DNA of 64,000 nt from Rhizobiaceae bacterium. GTDB taxonomy: Bacteria > Pseudomonadota > Alphaproteobacteria > Rhizobiales > Rhizobiaceae. The stretch is taken from positions 402,949 to 466,948 of the forward strand of contig JAHBYU010000002.1 of the NCBI GenBank assembly GCA_019635775.1. Reading direction: 5' to 3'. Under the pieces are notes generated by a model, which ran no database searches, had not been told where the DNA came from, and saw only the letters and a list, made by a program, of their open reading frames with translations. Below, piece after piece: positions 36,931-45,759 of the stretch. The first letter of the stretch is position 1; every line of letters begins with the position of its first letter. Position numbers and translations under genes: made by a program.

Positions 36931-38469
36931 TCACATGGTCGCGCCGATTTGCCAGGGAACGAACTCGTTGTCGCCGTAGCCAAGCTGCTCCGACTTGGAC
37001 TTCTTGCCTGACGCAACCGCGAGAATCTCCTTGAAGATTTCCTCGCCCTTCTCCTGCAGGGTCACCCCGTCAAGGACGTCGCCACAGTTGATGTCCATGT
37101 CGTCGACCATGCGCTCGTACATCGGAGTGTTGGTCGCGAGCTTGATCGACGGCGTCGGCTTGCAGCCATAGGCTGACCCGCGTCCGGTCGTGAAGGCGAG
37201 GATGTTGGCGCCGCCGGCAACCTGACCGGTCGCGGCTACGGGGTCGTAGCCGGGCGTGTCCATGAAGACGAAGCCCTTTTCCGTTACGGGGTCGGCATAA
37301 TGATAGACGGCGTTCATTGTTGTGGAACCGCCCTTGGCGGCCGCACCAAGCGATTTTTCCAGAATTGTTGTCAGCCCCCCAAGCTTGTTGCCGGGAGAGG
37401 GGTTGTTGTTCATCTCCATATTGTTGCGGGCGGCGTAGTCTTCCCACCAATGGATGATCTCGATCAGCTTCTCGCCGACTTCCTTGTCGCGGGCGCGGCG
37501 CGTCAGAAGATGCTCGGCACCGTAGATTTCTGGCGTTTCTGACAGGATTGCGGTGCCACCATTGCGCACAAGCATGTCGGCTGCCAGGCCAAGCGCAGGG
37601 TTGGCCGTAATGCCCGAATATCCATCCGAACCGCCGCATTGCAACGCCAGCACCAGTTCCGACGCGGGCAACGTCTCGCGTTTGACCGCATTGACTGCCG
37701 GAAGCATGGCCTTGACCGCCTCGACGCCGGCGTCGACGGTCTTACGCGTGCCACCGACTTCCTGGATCGTCATCGTTCGGAAGGTGTCGCTCTCCTGCAC
37801 GCCGTAGGCTTCCTTGAAGCGGGGAATCTGGAAGCCCTCGCAGCCGAGGCCTACCATCACTACGCCGCCCATGTTCGGATTCGTCGCATAGCCCCAGGTG
37901 GTCTTCTTCAGCGTGTCGAAGATGACCCCGCGATAGTCGATCACACAGCCGTTTGCCTGCTTCAGGGCAACGATGCCGTCGATGTTGGGATAGTCGTTCA
38001 GTATGCCAGAGCGCTCTATCTCCTTGGCAATGAAGCCTGCCACCGTCGTCGAGCAGTTCACGCTGGTCAGGATGCCGACATAGTTGCGCGTTCCGGCCTT
38101 TCCGTTAGCGCGGCGAAAACCCTGGAAGGTTGCCTGTTCCTCGATCGGAAGGATGTTCTCCGGCCGCGCGCCCTGGGCTATCTGATAGTCGCGCGAGAAG
38201 GCGCCGTGCTCCGGACCCATGTCGCAATTGTGGACATGCACCCAGTCACCGGGCTCGATAGGTTGGCTGGCGAAGCCGATGATCTGGCCGAACTTGCGGA
38301 CCGGTTCGCCCTGCGCGATCGGAACGACGGCTACCTTGTGGCCGAAGGGAATGCGCTGCTTTGCCGTTACGCCTGCGGCAACGGATGCCCCTGGATCGGC
38401 CTTCTCGGTGGCAACGACGATGTTGTCCTCGTCGTGCAGCCGTAGCATCCTCGCTGGTTTGTCTAGCAT
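36931..38469 (-). CDS. UxaA-type altronate/sugar-acid dehydratase
   Basis: UxaA-family dehydratases remove water from altronate, galactarate or related aldonates to give 2-keto-3-deoxy acids. I chose the ATG at 38469 (MLDKPARMLRLHDEDN), giving 512 residues, the full-length form with an N-terminal SAF domain and the large catalytic domain together. Family marks are HVHNCDM, GFRRANGKAGTRNYVGI, SVNCSTTVAG, GLGCEGFQ and LALQCGGSDGYSGITANPALG. The many conserved cysteines fit an iron-dependent enzyme. It follows the aldo/keto reductase by 65 bp on the same strand, so both probably act on one sugar. Which aldonate is used cannot be read from sequence. Confidence 0.9.
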   Translation of the reverse strand: MLDKPARMLRLHDEDNIVVATEKADPGASVAAGVTAKQRIPFGHKVAVVPIAQGEPVRKFGQIIGFASQPIEPGDWVHVHNCDMGPEHGAFSRDYQIAQGARPENILPIEEQATFQGFRRANGKAGTRNYVGILTSVNCSTTVAGFIAKEIERSGILNDYPNIDGIVALKQANGCVIDYRGVIFDTLKKTTWGYATNPNMGGVVMVGLGCEGFQIPRFKEAYGVQESDTFRTMTIQEVGGTRKTVDAGVEAVKAMLPAVNAVKRETLPASELVLALQCGGSDGYSGITANPALGLAADMLVRNGGTAILSETPEIYGAEHLLTRRARDKEVGEKLIEIIHWWEDYAARNNMEMNNNPSPGNKLGGLTTILEKSLGAAAKGGSTTMNAVYHYADPVTEKGFVFMDTPGYDPVAATGQVAGGANILAFTTGRGSAYGCKPTPSIKLATNTPMYERMVDDMDINCGDVLDGVTLQEKGEEIFKEILAVASGKKSKSEQLGYGDNEFVPWQIGATM

Positions 38470-38534
38470 GTCGAATTTTTCCAAATGAGGTCGATCAATA
38501 CAACAGAGCCGATGGGAGCGCCATGAGTTCCCAA

Positions 38535-39557
38535 TCAGGTGGTGAGGGCATCCTCGCGCATCAAGCCCTCTGACTTGAGGTCCCGCCACAACTCGGCTGG
38601 AATGTGGGCGGCGAGAATCTTGTGATTGCTCTCGACCTCGGACGGCTTCTGGCCGCCGGGGATCAGAGAAACGACCGACGGATGCAGCGACGGAAAGCGC
38701 AGCGCAGCCTCTATCAAGCTAACACCATGGTGTTTGCAGACGGCCTCAATGCGGGCCACACGGTCAAGGATGTCCTGAGGGGCGGGCGAGTAGTTGTAGA
38801 AGCTGCCGGGCTTGGGTCCCGTTGCAAGAATGCCTGAATTATATGGTCCGCCGAGCACGATGCCGATGCCACGCTTCTCGCAAAGCGGCAAGAAGGATTG
38901 GAGCGCTTCCTGTTCCAGCAACGTATAGCGCCCGGCAAGCAGGAACAGATCGAAATCGCCTCGCTCGGCAAGGGCCTGGGCGACCTGCCACTCGTTTATG
39001 CCGCCGCCGAAGGCCTTGATTGCGCCCTGGTCGCGCAAAGCAAGCATCGCGTAGTAGCCGGAGCGCATGAACTGATTGATACGCGCGTCAGACGCCTCCT
39101 TCGAACCGTGTGTGAACACGTCAACGTCATGGACAAAGAGGATGTCGATTCTGTCTACGCCTAGGCGTTCGAACGAAGCCTCGAACGAACGCATGACACC
39201 GTCGTAGCTGTAGTCGAACACCTCGCGTCGCGAAGGCGTATCGAAGAACTTGCCAATGCCGGTGCGCTGCTCGGGCGGACAGACCTGCATGAGACGACCG
39301 GCCTTTGTGGAAAGCACATACTCATCCCTCTTCTTGCCGCGCAGGAACTGATTGAGGCGTGTCTCCGACAGACCCAGCCCATAGAGTGGCGCCGTATCAT
39401 AATAACGAATACCGGCGTCCCATGCGGCGTCGAGGGTCGCCTGAGCATCCTCATCGGTCAGCGCCCGGTACAGGTTCCCAAGCGGAGCGGTTCCAAAACC
39501 GAGTTCGGTGAAGGTCAGACCGCCATTTCCGATGCGATCCCAATGCTTTGTTTTCAT
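38535..39557 (-). CDS. Aldo/keto reductase, aldose 1-dehydrogenase-like
   Basis: An AKR-fold NAD(P)-dependent oxidoreductase of 340 residues. The ATG at 39557 (MKTKHWDRIGN) gives the normal N terminus; a longer frame upstream lies in the promoter. LGFGTAPLGNLY, DTAPLYGLGLSETRL (catalytic Asp and Tyr), VLSTKAGRL (Lys) and DILFVHDVD (His) form the active site. The segment order and the FYNYSPAP stretch are like L-fucose/D-threo-aldose dehydrogenase and the pyridoxal 4-dehydrogenase of Mesorhizobium, both of this AKR group. Next to a sugar-acid dehydratase, aldose oxidation is the likelier role. Confidence 0.88.
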   Translation of the reverse strand: MKTKHWDRIGNGGLTFTELGFGTAPLGNLYRALTDEDAQATLDAAWDAGIRYYDTAPLYGLGLSETRLNQFLRGKKRDEYVLSTKAGRLMQVCPPEQRTGIGKFFDTPSRREVFDYSYDGVMRSFEASFERLGVDRIDILFVHDVDVFTHGSKEASDARINQFMRSGYYAMLALRDQGAIKAFGGGINEWQVAQALAERGDFDLFLLAGRYTLLEQEALQSFLPLCEKRGIGIVLGGPYNSGILATGPKPGSFYNYSPAPQDILDRVARIEAVCKHHGVSLIEAALRFPSLHPSVVSLIPGGQKPSEVESNHKILAAHIPAELWRDLKSEGLMREDALTT

Positions 39558-39717
39558 AGACGTTCCTCGCATTTGTCCGACATTTTCGTCGTTGGCGCGG
39601 ATCATGCAAATTCGGCCGGTGACGTCCAGCGAAATCGCACGATCCGGCGCCGGGCCGATGTTCGATGATTTTGAGATGCACTTGACCTGCCCCTTGCGCC
39701 AAGAGACAACAAGATGG

Positions 39718-39727
39718 GTTACGTAAC
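39718..39727. promoter_or_regulatory. Palindrome GTTACGTAAC in a divergent promoter region
   Basis: This 10-bp perfect palindrome lies between the divergently read aldo/keto reductase gene and the small exported-protein gene, just before the latter. It could be an operator for a local sugar-responsive regulator, but no regulator gene is adjacent and a 10-bp palindrome is weak evidence. Confidence 0.25.
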
Positions 39728-39748
39728 GCAATGGGAGCACGGATACGC

Positions 39749-40033
39749 ATGCTTAGTCACAGCCTTATTCGTCACACCATAGTACCGATGGTTTTCATGC
39801 TTGCTCTGGCAGGCAGCTACAACGGCCTTTCAGTTCCTCAATCGCTTGTTGGCAGAGCCGAGGCCGCGATGGTCATCCAACGCACCACGATCTACATCAA
39901 TACCCTGCCGAAGGGGTGTGTGAAGAACGAATACAAATACCAGGGTGGCACGGTGGTGGTCTGGAAATGCGGGAGCCTCTACTATCAGCCATACAATGGG
40001 CGCTACGTGAGGGTAACCATACGCTACACCTGA
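39749..40033 (+). CDS. Small exported protein, 94 aa
   Basis: The protein has an N-terminal hydrophobic segment (IVPMVFMLALAGSYNGLS) and a probable cleavage after GRAEA, leaving a mature domain of about 50 residues: TIYINTLPKGCVKNEYKYQGG, VVVWKCGSLYYQPYNGRYVRV. Two cysteines separated by about 17 residues could form a disulfide within a small beta-sheet. An alternative ATG lies at 39731. It resembles short secreted proteins of rhizobia with a C-x-n-C-GxxYY pattern that I cannot name. It is 107 bp upstream of the OmpA-type gene, so both are envelope genes. Confidence 0.6.
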   Translation: MLSHSLIRHTIVPMVFMLALAGSYNGLSVPQSLVGRAEAAMVIQRTTIYINTLPKGCVKNEYKYQGGTVVVWKCGSLYYQPYNGRYVRVTIRYT

Positions 40034-40140
40034 AATCGCATGGGTTCACTCTTCAATGACGGTACGTTTACTGCGCGGTTGCGACCAATCGGCGAGTCGA
40101 TAATATGCGCGGATCTGGAATCTGTCGGAGAGTCGATGCC

Positions 40141-41118
40141 ATGAAACCGCTTCGCGCGGCGCTGTTGGTCCTGTGCGTTACCGGCGCATCTCAGGCTCTG
40201 GCCGAGGACATTCCAGGTTCGTCCGATCATCCTGCGATTGGCCGCTACGAAGGTGCATCGATAAGCTATTTCCAGACCAAGGCCTACGATGAGATCAGGC
40301 TCCCTTCCGGGCCGCTCCAGCGTGGCGACAGAGACAATCCCTCGGCATGGCAGATTGAATTGGCAGGCAAGGTGACGTCGATCGGCTATGAAGGGCCGGC
40401 GGGGCGTTCGATACTGGAAGTCATGCGCAACTATGAGGAGACGCTGAAAGCCAGCGGCTTTAAGGTCAATTTCTTGTGTCGGGGCGAGGAGCAGTGTTCT
40501 CCCGGCCGCATGATTCCGACTTTCTGGGAGGCGGCACGGTCGGGAATCCGCATCCCTCAGCAGTGGGATTCCACCGTTTACCTTTTGGCGGAACGCCACG
40601 ATTCTTCGGGTCCGGTCACTGTTGCCATGATTGGAGTCGAGACGAAAGCGCGTGGTGACAGGCGGTTGATGCCGCATGTTGCGGTCACCGTTGTGGAAGG
40701 TCAACCGATGGAGACCGACAAGATCACAGTGGTGCCGGCCGACGAGATCGAACAGGCGCTGGTGCGCGATGGGCGCATAGCGATCTACGGCATCTATTTC
40801 GACTTTGACCAGTCTGAAGTGAAGCCTGAATCACGTCCACAGATTGAGCAACTGGCCGCGCTGTTGAAGAAACGTCCGGATCTGACAGTGTTGGTTGTGG
40901 GTCACACGGACGGGCAAGGCGAGTTCGACTACAATCTTTCCCTGTCACAGAAGCGGGCACAGGCCGTTGCCGACCTCCTTGTTTCGGAATTCGAAATAGG
41001 GGCGTCGCGCGTCACTCCCGCTGGGGCTGGCATGATGGCTCCAGTAACCACCAACCGCACAGAGGAAGGACGCGCGAAAAATCGTCGCGTCGAGATCGTC
41101 GAACTCAGCGGCGGCTAA
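40141..41118 (+). CDS. OmpA-family protein with DUF4892-like N-terminal domain
   Basis: A secreted 325-residue protein (signal peptide MKPLRAALLVLCVTGASQALA) with two parts. Residues about 25-200 resemble DUF4892 (SISYFQTKAYDEIRLPSGPL, LEVMRNYEETLKASGFKV). Residues about 205-320 form an OmpA C-terminal peptidoglycan-binding domain: YFDFDQSEVKPES, VVGHTDGQGEFDYNLSLSQKRAQAV and NRRVEIVEL. The peptidoglycan contacts Asp and Arg are present. It is not a beta-barrel, so it should be periplasmic and tied to the cell wall. The start at 40141 places the signal peptide at the N terminus. Confidence 0.9.
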   Translation: MKPLRAALLVLCVTGASQALAEDIPGSSDHPAIGRYEGASISYFQTKAYDEIRLPSGPLQRGDRDNPSAWQIELAGKVTSIGYEGPAGRSILEVMRNYEETLKASGFKVNFLCRGEEQCSPGRMIPTFWEAARSGIRIPQQWDSTVYLLAERHDSSGPVTVAMIGVETKARGDRRLMPHVAVTVVEGQPMETDKITVVPADEIEQALVRDGRIAIYGIYFDFDQSEVKPESRPQIEQLAALLKKRPDLTVLVVGHTDGQGEFDYNLSLSQKRAQAVADLLVSEFEIGASRVTPAGAGMMAPVTTNRTEEGRAKNRRVEIVELSGG

Positions 41119-41148
41119 CGGCCGCCGATAAAGGCAAAATATCGTCGG

Positions 41149-41430
41149 TCAGCGATAGCGGTCGTACCAACGTTGCGGTTGCTGGTTGATTGCCTGTCCC
41201 AACGCAATTCCCATGATCATGCCGATGATCCCACCGAACAACAGGCCGGCCGTGCCGGGATTATTCTTGATTGGTTGGGTCACCACCTCCGCGGCGCGCG
41301 ACGCACCGTGCGCGATGTCTTCAGCGCGCTCCGCCAATGCGGACTTCAAATTGGCAACTTCAGTTTTTAGCCGCGCGATTTCCTGAGCAAGTTCGTTATC
41401 GCCAGCAGACGCGATTGGGTTTTCCGCCAT
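41149..41430 (-). CDS. Small coiled-coil/TM protein, ElaB/YqjD (DUF883)-like
   Basis: The 93-residue protein has a heptad-like helix (NELAQEIARLKTEVANLKSALAERAEDI) and then a glycine-rich TM segment (GTAGLLFGGIIGMIMGIALGQAI) with a basic C terminus (QRWYDRYR). This layout matches the ElaB/YqjD/DUF883 group of inner-membrane proteins, some of which bind ribosomes in stationary phase. The homology is by architecture, not by strong motif. It is convergent with the OmpA-type gene, 30 bp between stops. Confidence 0.7.
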   Translation of the reverse strand: MAENPIASAGDNELAQEIARLKTEVANLKSALAERAEDIAHGASRAAEVVTQPIKNNPGTAGLLFGGIIGMIMGIALGQAINQQPQRWYDRYR

Positions 41431-41543
41431 CAGATTTTCTCCGGTTTAGATGAGAAAACGCGCGAATGACGCAACTGTTCCCCATGACGCGGTGGTCCGC
41501 AATGGATGCCCCCGCATCATCGTCGGTATCGCAAATTCCGCAG

Positions 41544-42248
41544 TCAGCCAGCCGGTATGCAGACGCCGTCGTAGCCGCGGCCGGTTACCGACAGCATTCG
41601 AGATGGTCGCGCGGGCGGGAGGCACGCGACGACGGTCAGTCCGTTTGGATTGCTTGGCAGGGATGAGAGGTGCGCTTCGCCTGGATCGAAACGCACGGTC
41701 TGGCCGGGATCGACGTTGGAACTCTGCGAGCATGGCTTGGGATTTACTTCCCCCGGCAGGCAAAGGCCCACGACGATCGGTTCGTCACAGATATTGACAA
41801 CTTCCCGCGGTTGGACCTGACCGAGCATGCCTCGCGTGCAATGGTTCACGTCGGCGCGGAGCGAAGGGCGCTGGTAGCTGCCGGTCAGCCGGTCGAGAAG
41901 CGGCGGCAGGAGGATCGCAGTTGCAAGGCCAATCAACGCCCCGGCCCAAAGGGGGACACGTCGTGGCTTGGCTTTCGTATTGCCGACGAAGAGAACTGCG
42001 AAGCCCGCCCAGGCACCAAGGAATACCGCCGCAGGCGTCACGATTGGCAGCGTAGGCAGCCAGTCCTGGTTGCGCCACGTGTTTGCCAGGAAGGTGACAG
42101 CAGCAGGAACGAGATAGGCACCAGCCATACCCACAAGGAGGAGCCTGGTGAACGAAAGCCGCGGCATAAGAGCTTGTGTTCGCCACACCATTACGCCCAG
42201 GATCGAGATAATCCCCGCGAGAAGTGCTCCCGGAAGAAGCTCTGGCAT
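41544..42248 (-). CDS. Hypothetical membrane protein, 234 aa
   Basis: The chosen start at 42248 (MPELLPGALLAGI) gives four TM helices in the first 130 residues (LLAGIISILGVMVW; LLLVGMAGAYLVPAAVTFLA; VTPAAVFLGAWAGFAVLFVG; AGALIGLATAILLPPLL). A soluble domain of about 100 residues follows, with five cysteines (NHCTRG, NICDEP, LCLPG, KPCSQ, VACLPP, GVCIP region), likely periplasmic and disulfide-bonded. The cysteine count and the proline-rich end argue for an exported, stable domain. I do not recognise a family. It is the last chromosomal gene before the tRNA fragment. Confidence 0.6.
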   Translation of the reverse strand: MPELLPGALLAGIISILGVMVWRTQALMPRLSFTRLLLVGMAGAYLVPAAVTFLANTWRNQDWLPTLPIVTPAAVFLGAWAGFAVLFVGNTKAKPRRVPLWAGALIGLATAILLPPLLDRLTGSYQRPSLRADVNHCTRGMLGQVQPREVVNICDEPIVVGLCLPGEVNPKPCSQSSNVDPGQTVRFDPGEAHLSSLPSNPNGLTVVACLPPARPSRMLSVTGRGYDGVCIPAG

Positions 42249-42486
42249 AGCACGCCCCCTTGTCGCCTGTGCATCAGAAGCACACGGGCGACCTGCCACA
42301 GATACCCTTTTGGCTCAAGCAGACCACCCTCGGTCAGGAGACTTGGTCTCCCGGTACCGCTTCGATCTTCAGCGCGAGGCCATTTATCGGATTTCTCCAT
42401 CTGGCCAAATTATTTCACCAAATTTTTGGGGCCAGCACTTGCAAAACTATGAACACGCAGAGGCGAAAAAAACCAGGATTGAAGGG

Positions 42487-42533
42487 TGGCTGGGGAACCT
42501 GGATTCGAACCAGGACTAACGGAGTCAGAGTCC
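42487..42533 (-). repeat. 3' fragment of a tRNA-Gln(CTG) gene, probable attachment site
   Basis: Read on the minus strand, the sequence runs from the anticodon loop (CTCTGAC, anticodon CTG) through TCCGT, a short variable loop, a perfect T-arm (CCTGG-TTCGAAT-CCAGG) to the acceptor strand and encoded CCA. The bases before it (AAAATTGAG) do not form the D-arm or the 5' acceptor strand, so the gene is incomplete. Tyrosine-recombinase elements commonly duplicate this part of a tRNA gene. From the orientation, chromosome lies to the left, element to the right, and the intact tRNA gene should be at the far right end, beyond the window. Confidence 0.75.
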
Positions 42534-43121
42534 TCAATTTTCGTTTCGCTCTGTAGTATGCAGCTTTGGAAATTTCATCATAAAACCAATTCGTTAAGTC
42601 GATGATCCGCAGCAACTTTTTGCTGTTGGCGTCCTAAATCGTGTTGCACGCACATACCTTGCAATTCTTGGGTTTTCCTTGAAGGTCCGGCGGCTCCGTG
42701 CGACATAGATGCGACATGAAATGGTGGCGTCCGATTTCGTAATAGTCAGATCGGCTCGGCGCACATTGGTATTGCCACTGTCCGGTTTTGGGGCCGACAC
42801 CAGACAGTCCGGTTCTGGAATTTGCCCAGGGGTGAGCTGCCGTTCAGGGTCCGACCCCATCGCGGTCGTTCCGCATTGTTCGCCCGCCGCCCGAAACCAG
42901 CCATTCAAAAAAGCCGTCCGGGTAAAGGACACGGTCTCGAACTGTCGTACTTCAGCAGTTCGGCACCTAGAAACCGGCAGTGATCCATCCCCCGATGATC
43001 CAAGCAACCCAGCATCCCGCCCGACGAGAACAGCTCTCCGCGCTGAGTCGGATGAGCGCGCCTACGCAAACCTAGCCACTGCGGGCAAATTGCAGCTCAG
43101 TTGCGGTCGCCCGCCATCCCA
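42534..43121. other. Non-coding start of the accessory region
   Basis: I see no convincing gene in these 590 bases. Open frames exist on both strands, but they have no recognisable start, domain or normal composition. This is the stretch just inside the tRNA fragment, where an integrase or excision gene would often lie; none is present. Confidence 0.5.
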
Positions 43122-43823
43122 TCAACCCACGCTCACGCCGAACAGCGCGCCGACCGCAGCGGTGACACCCATGGCGAGTGCGCCCCAGAAAGTGACTCGA
43201 AGCGAGCCGCGAAGGATGCTGGCTCCGCCTGCATTCGCCCCAAGGCCGCCAAGTATCGCCAGAGCCACGATGGTCGACGCCGCTACGACAATGCTTGTCT
43301 GGTCCGCTGGCGTCGCCATCGCCACCAGGACGGGAACGACGGCACCTGCCGCGAAGGTCAACGCTGACACCACCGCTGCCTGAACCGGCCGCGCGGCCAC
43401 GGTTTCAGAGATGCCAAGCTCGTCGCGGGCATGGGCGGCCAGCGCGTCACCGGCCGTTAGCTGGGCGGCAACCTGGCCCGCGAGATCGCGAGTGAGGCCG
43501 CGCTTGATATAGATCTGGGTCAGCTCTTCCAGTTCGGCATCCGGCGTCTCCGCCAGTTCCCGCCGTTCGCGAGCGAGGTCCGCATTCTCGGCATCAGTCT
43601 GCGAACTCACCGACACGTATTCACCGGCTGCCATGGACATTGCGCCCGCAACGAGGCCGGCGAAGCCCGCAATCAGGATTTCCGCCGAACCTGACCCCGC
43701 TGCCGCTACGCCCACTACAAGGCTCGACGTGGAAACGAGGCCGTCATTGGCCCCTAGCACAGCGGCGCGCAGCCACCCGATGCGATGGACCATGTGAACT
43801 TCGGAATGCGAGAGGCGGCTCAT
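43122..43823 (-). CDS. VIT1/CCC1-family transporter
   Basis: VIT1/CCC1 proteins move Fe2+ or Mn2+ across membranes, in eukaryotes into the vacuole; bacterial members are thought to export metal. The 233-residue protein has the family's WLRAAVLGANDGLVSTSSLVVGVAAA first TM, the AGAMSMAAGEYVSVSSQTD segment of TM2, a cytosolic helical stretch rich in Glu (AETPDAELEELTQIYIKRGL) that serves as metal-binding region, and three C-terminal TMs. Its start lies 2 bp before the P-type ATPase stop, so it is the last gene of the leftward metal/redox operon. Confidence 0.93.
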   Translation of the reverse strand: MSRLSHSEVHMVHRIGWLRAAVLGANDGLVSTSSLVVGVAAAGSGSAEILIAGFAGLVAGAMSMAAGEYVSVSSQTDAENADLARERRELAETPDAELEELTQIYIKRGLTRDLAGQVAAQLTAGDALAAHARDELGISETVAARPVQAAVVSALTFAAGAVVPVLVAMATPADQTSIVVAASTIVALAILGGLGANAGGASILRGSLRVTFWGALAMGVTAAVGALFGVSVG

Positions 43824-43825
43824 GT

Positions 43826-45720
43826 CTAAATTCCCTTCTGGGCTATAACCGCCCCATGCCCCGTATAAATCGGCTGAGGCTCTGCGGATCGGATTCGAAG
43901 CGCGCGTAGCGCGTTGAGGATGACTGCGACGTCGATGACTTCCTGAATCAATGCGCCCTGCACAGGCGTAAGGTAGCCGAGGGCGGCAGCGACCATGCCC
44001 ATCACGGAAAGTCCTATGCCCGCCACCACGCTTTCGAGAGCGATTCGCCGGGCTCCGCGAGCAACCTCGACGCCAGGTCCGAGCCTGTCCACTCTATCTA
44101 CCAGCAGGACGACATCAGCGGCCTCCGCGGAAGCTGCTGCCCTCGCGCCCCCATGGCCACGCCGATGTCGGCAGCGGCGAGGGCGGGAGCGTCATTCACC
44201 CCGTCGCCGACCATCATCACCGGCCCGCGCTTGCGCTCCGAAAGGACGAGAAGAACCTTCTGATCGGGCGTGAGTCCGGCGCGTATGCCGTCAAGCCCGA
44301 GGCCGGCTGTCACCCGCTCCGCAACCTCCTGGCGGTCTCCGGTAGCAAGGATAATGCGCTTGACCCCCTGCCGGCGCAGTCCCGACAGCATGTCATGCGT
44401 GCCATCGCGCAGTGGATCGGCCATGACCATGTGGCCCGCAAGCTTCCCGTCGATCCCGACCGCCACCAGCACTGAGCCAGCTGACAGCGCCGGATGGTCG
44501 GCGGCCCTGGCATCGACCCGTCCCACCACGAAGCCATGTCCGCCAACGATCACTCTGCGGCCCTCGACGATACCGGTCAGCCCTTCACCAGGCGTCTCCC
44601 TGACCTCCTGGGGGATGGGCAGCGTCAATCCGCGCTCGCGGGCGCAGTCAACAATTGCCTGCGCCACGGGATGTTTTGTAGCTTGGGCGAGAGCGGCAGC
44701 AAGCCCCAACAGCTCATCCGCCTCGATACCGTCATGAGTGTCGATCGAAACGATCTGCGGTCGGCCGTCGGTCAGCGTGCCCGTCTTGTCGAGGATAAGC
44801 GTGCGCGCGCGGGCCATGGCCTCAAGCGGCCCGGCGCCCTTGATGAGCACCCCGTAGTGGGCGGCGCGTGAGAGGCCCGCCACCAGCGCCACGGGCACCG
44901 CCAGGATCAGCGGACATGGCGTCGCGACTACGAGGACAGCAACTGCCCGGATCGGGTCGTTCGTGAACCACCAGGCGGCGAATGCGATCGCGACGGTGAC
45001 GACAAGGAAACCCAGCGACCAGCGATCCGCAAGGCGAGACATTGGGGCCTTGGAAGATTGAGCCTGTTCGACCAGGCGCATGATTCCCGCATAGGTGCTG
45101 TCGCGCGCCTCGCGCGTGGCAATGAGATCGAAGGCTTCCCCCGCGTTGGTCGAGCCGCTCATAGCCTCCGCGCCAGCGGCGAGCTTGACCGGCAGGGATT
45201 CACCGGTCAGCGCGGAGGTGTCGAGGAATGCGGCCGGAGCCGCGATGGTGCCGTCCACAGGAACAATGTCGCCCTGCCGGATCAGCAGCCGGTCTCCGGG
45301 TGCGATCTCGTCGAGAGGCACGTCCTCGAGTCGCCCGTCCCGGTGTCGGGTCGCAGTGCGCGGCACGCGCGAAAGGAGATCGCGCATTTCCCTGCGCGCG
45401 CGGCCTTCGGCAAAGCTTTCGAGGAATGTGCCGCCCGAGTACATGACGGCAACGACCGCGGCGGCCAGCGTCTCGCCGAACAGGAGGGCCGCCGTCATCG
45501 AGAGCGCCGCGACGATATCCAGCCCGACCTCGCCGCGCGCGAGGCTGCGCAGGATCTCGATCAACAGCGCTGCGAGGACAGGGACGACACCGATCATCCA
45601 TGTGATCGAAGCTAGGTCGGTCCTATCCATCATGTAGGCCAGGACGAGACCTGCCAGAAGGCCGGCCGCGGCTACCACCAGAAGCGCTGTCTTCATCCTG
45701 TCGCCTGCAGAATGCTCCAT
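43826..45720 (-). pseudogene. Heavy-metal P1B-type ATPase with a frameshift near its C terminus
   Basis: The first frame (45720-44098) encodes 540 residues with TGES (172-175), a TPC metal motif in TM (267-269), DKTGTLT with phospho-Asp311, and GDGVNDAPALAAAD. It has no N-terminal HMA domain. After GARG the frame runs into nonsense (QQLPRRP...) and stops. The continuing frame (down to 43826) encodes the last two TM helices, DRLGPGVEVARGARRIALESVVAGIGLSVMG and QEVIDVAVILNALRALRI, exactly what is missing. One base lost in the GGG run at 44140-44142 restores everything. Either the gene is recently inactivated or this is a sequencing error in a homopolymer. The metal is probably Zn, Co or Cu; the TPC motif does not decide. 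Confidence 0.85.
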
Positions 45721-45759
45721 CCCAAAGTCGCTCCTAGGCGGCGTGCTCGAATGAATTGC

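Noticed and set aside
42847-42864. GGTCCGACCCCA motif found here and again near 58,608 in non-coding DNA
   Set aside because: Only 12 bases match, GC-rich, and no shared flanks; chance cannot be excluded.
42594-43007. 137-codon minus-strand frame just inside the tRNA fragment
   Set aside because: No start signal, no domain, Arg/Thr/Ser-rich random look. It could be a gene remnant but I cannot support it.
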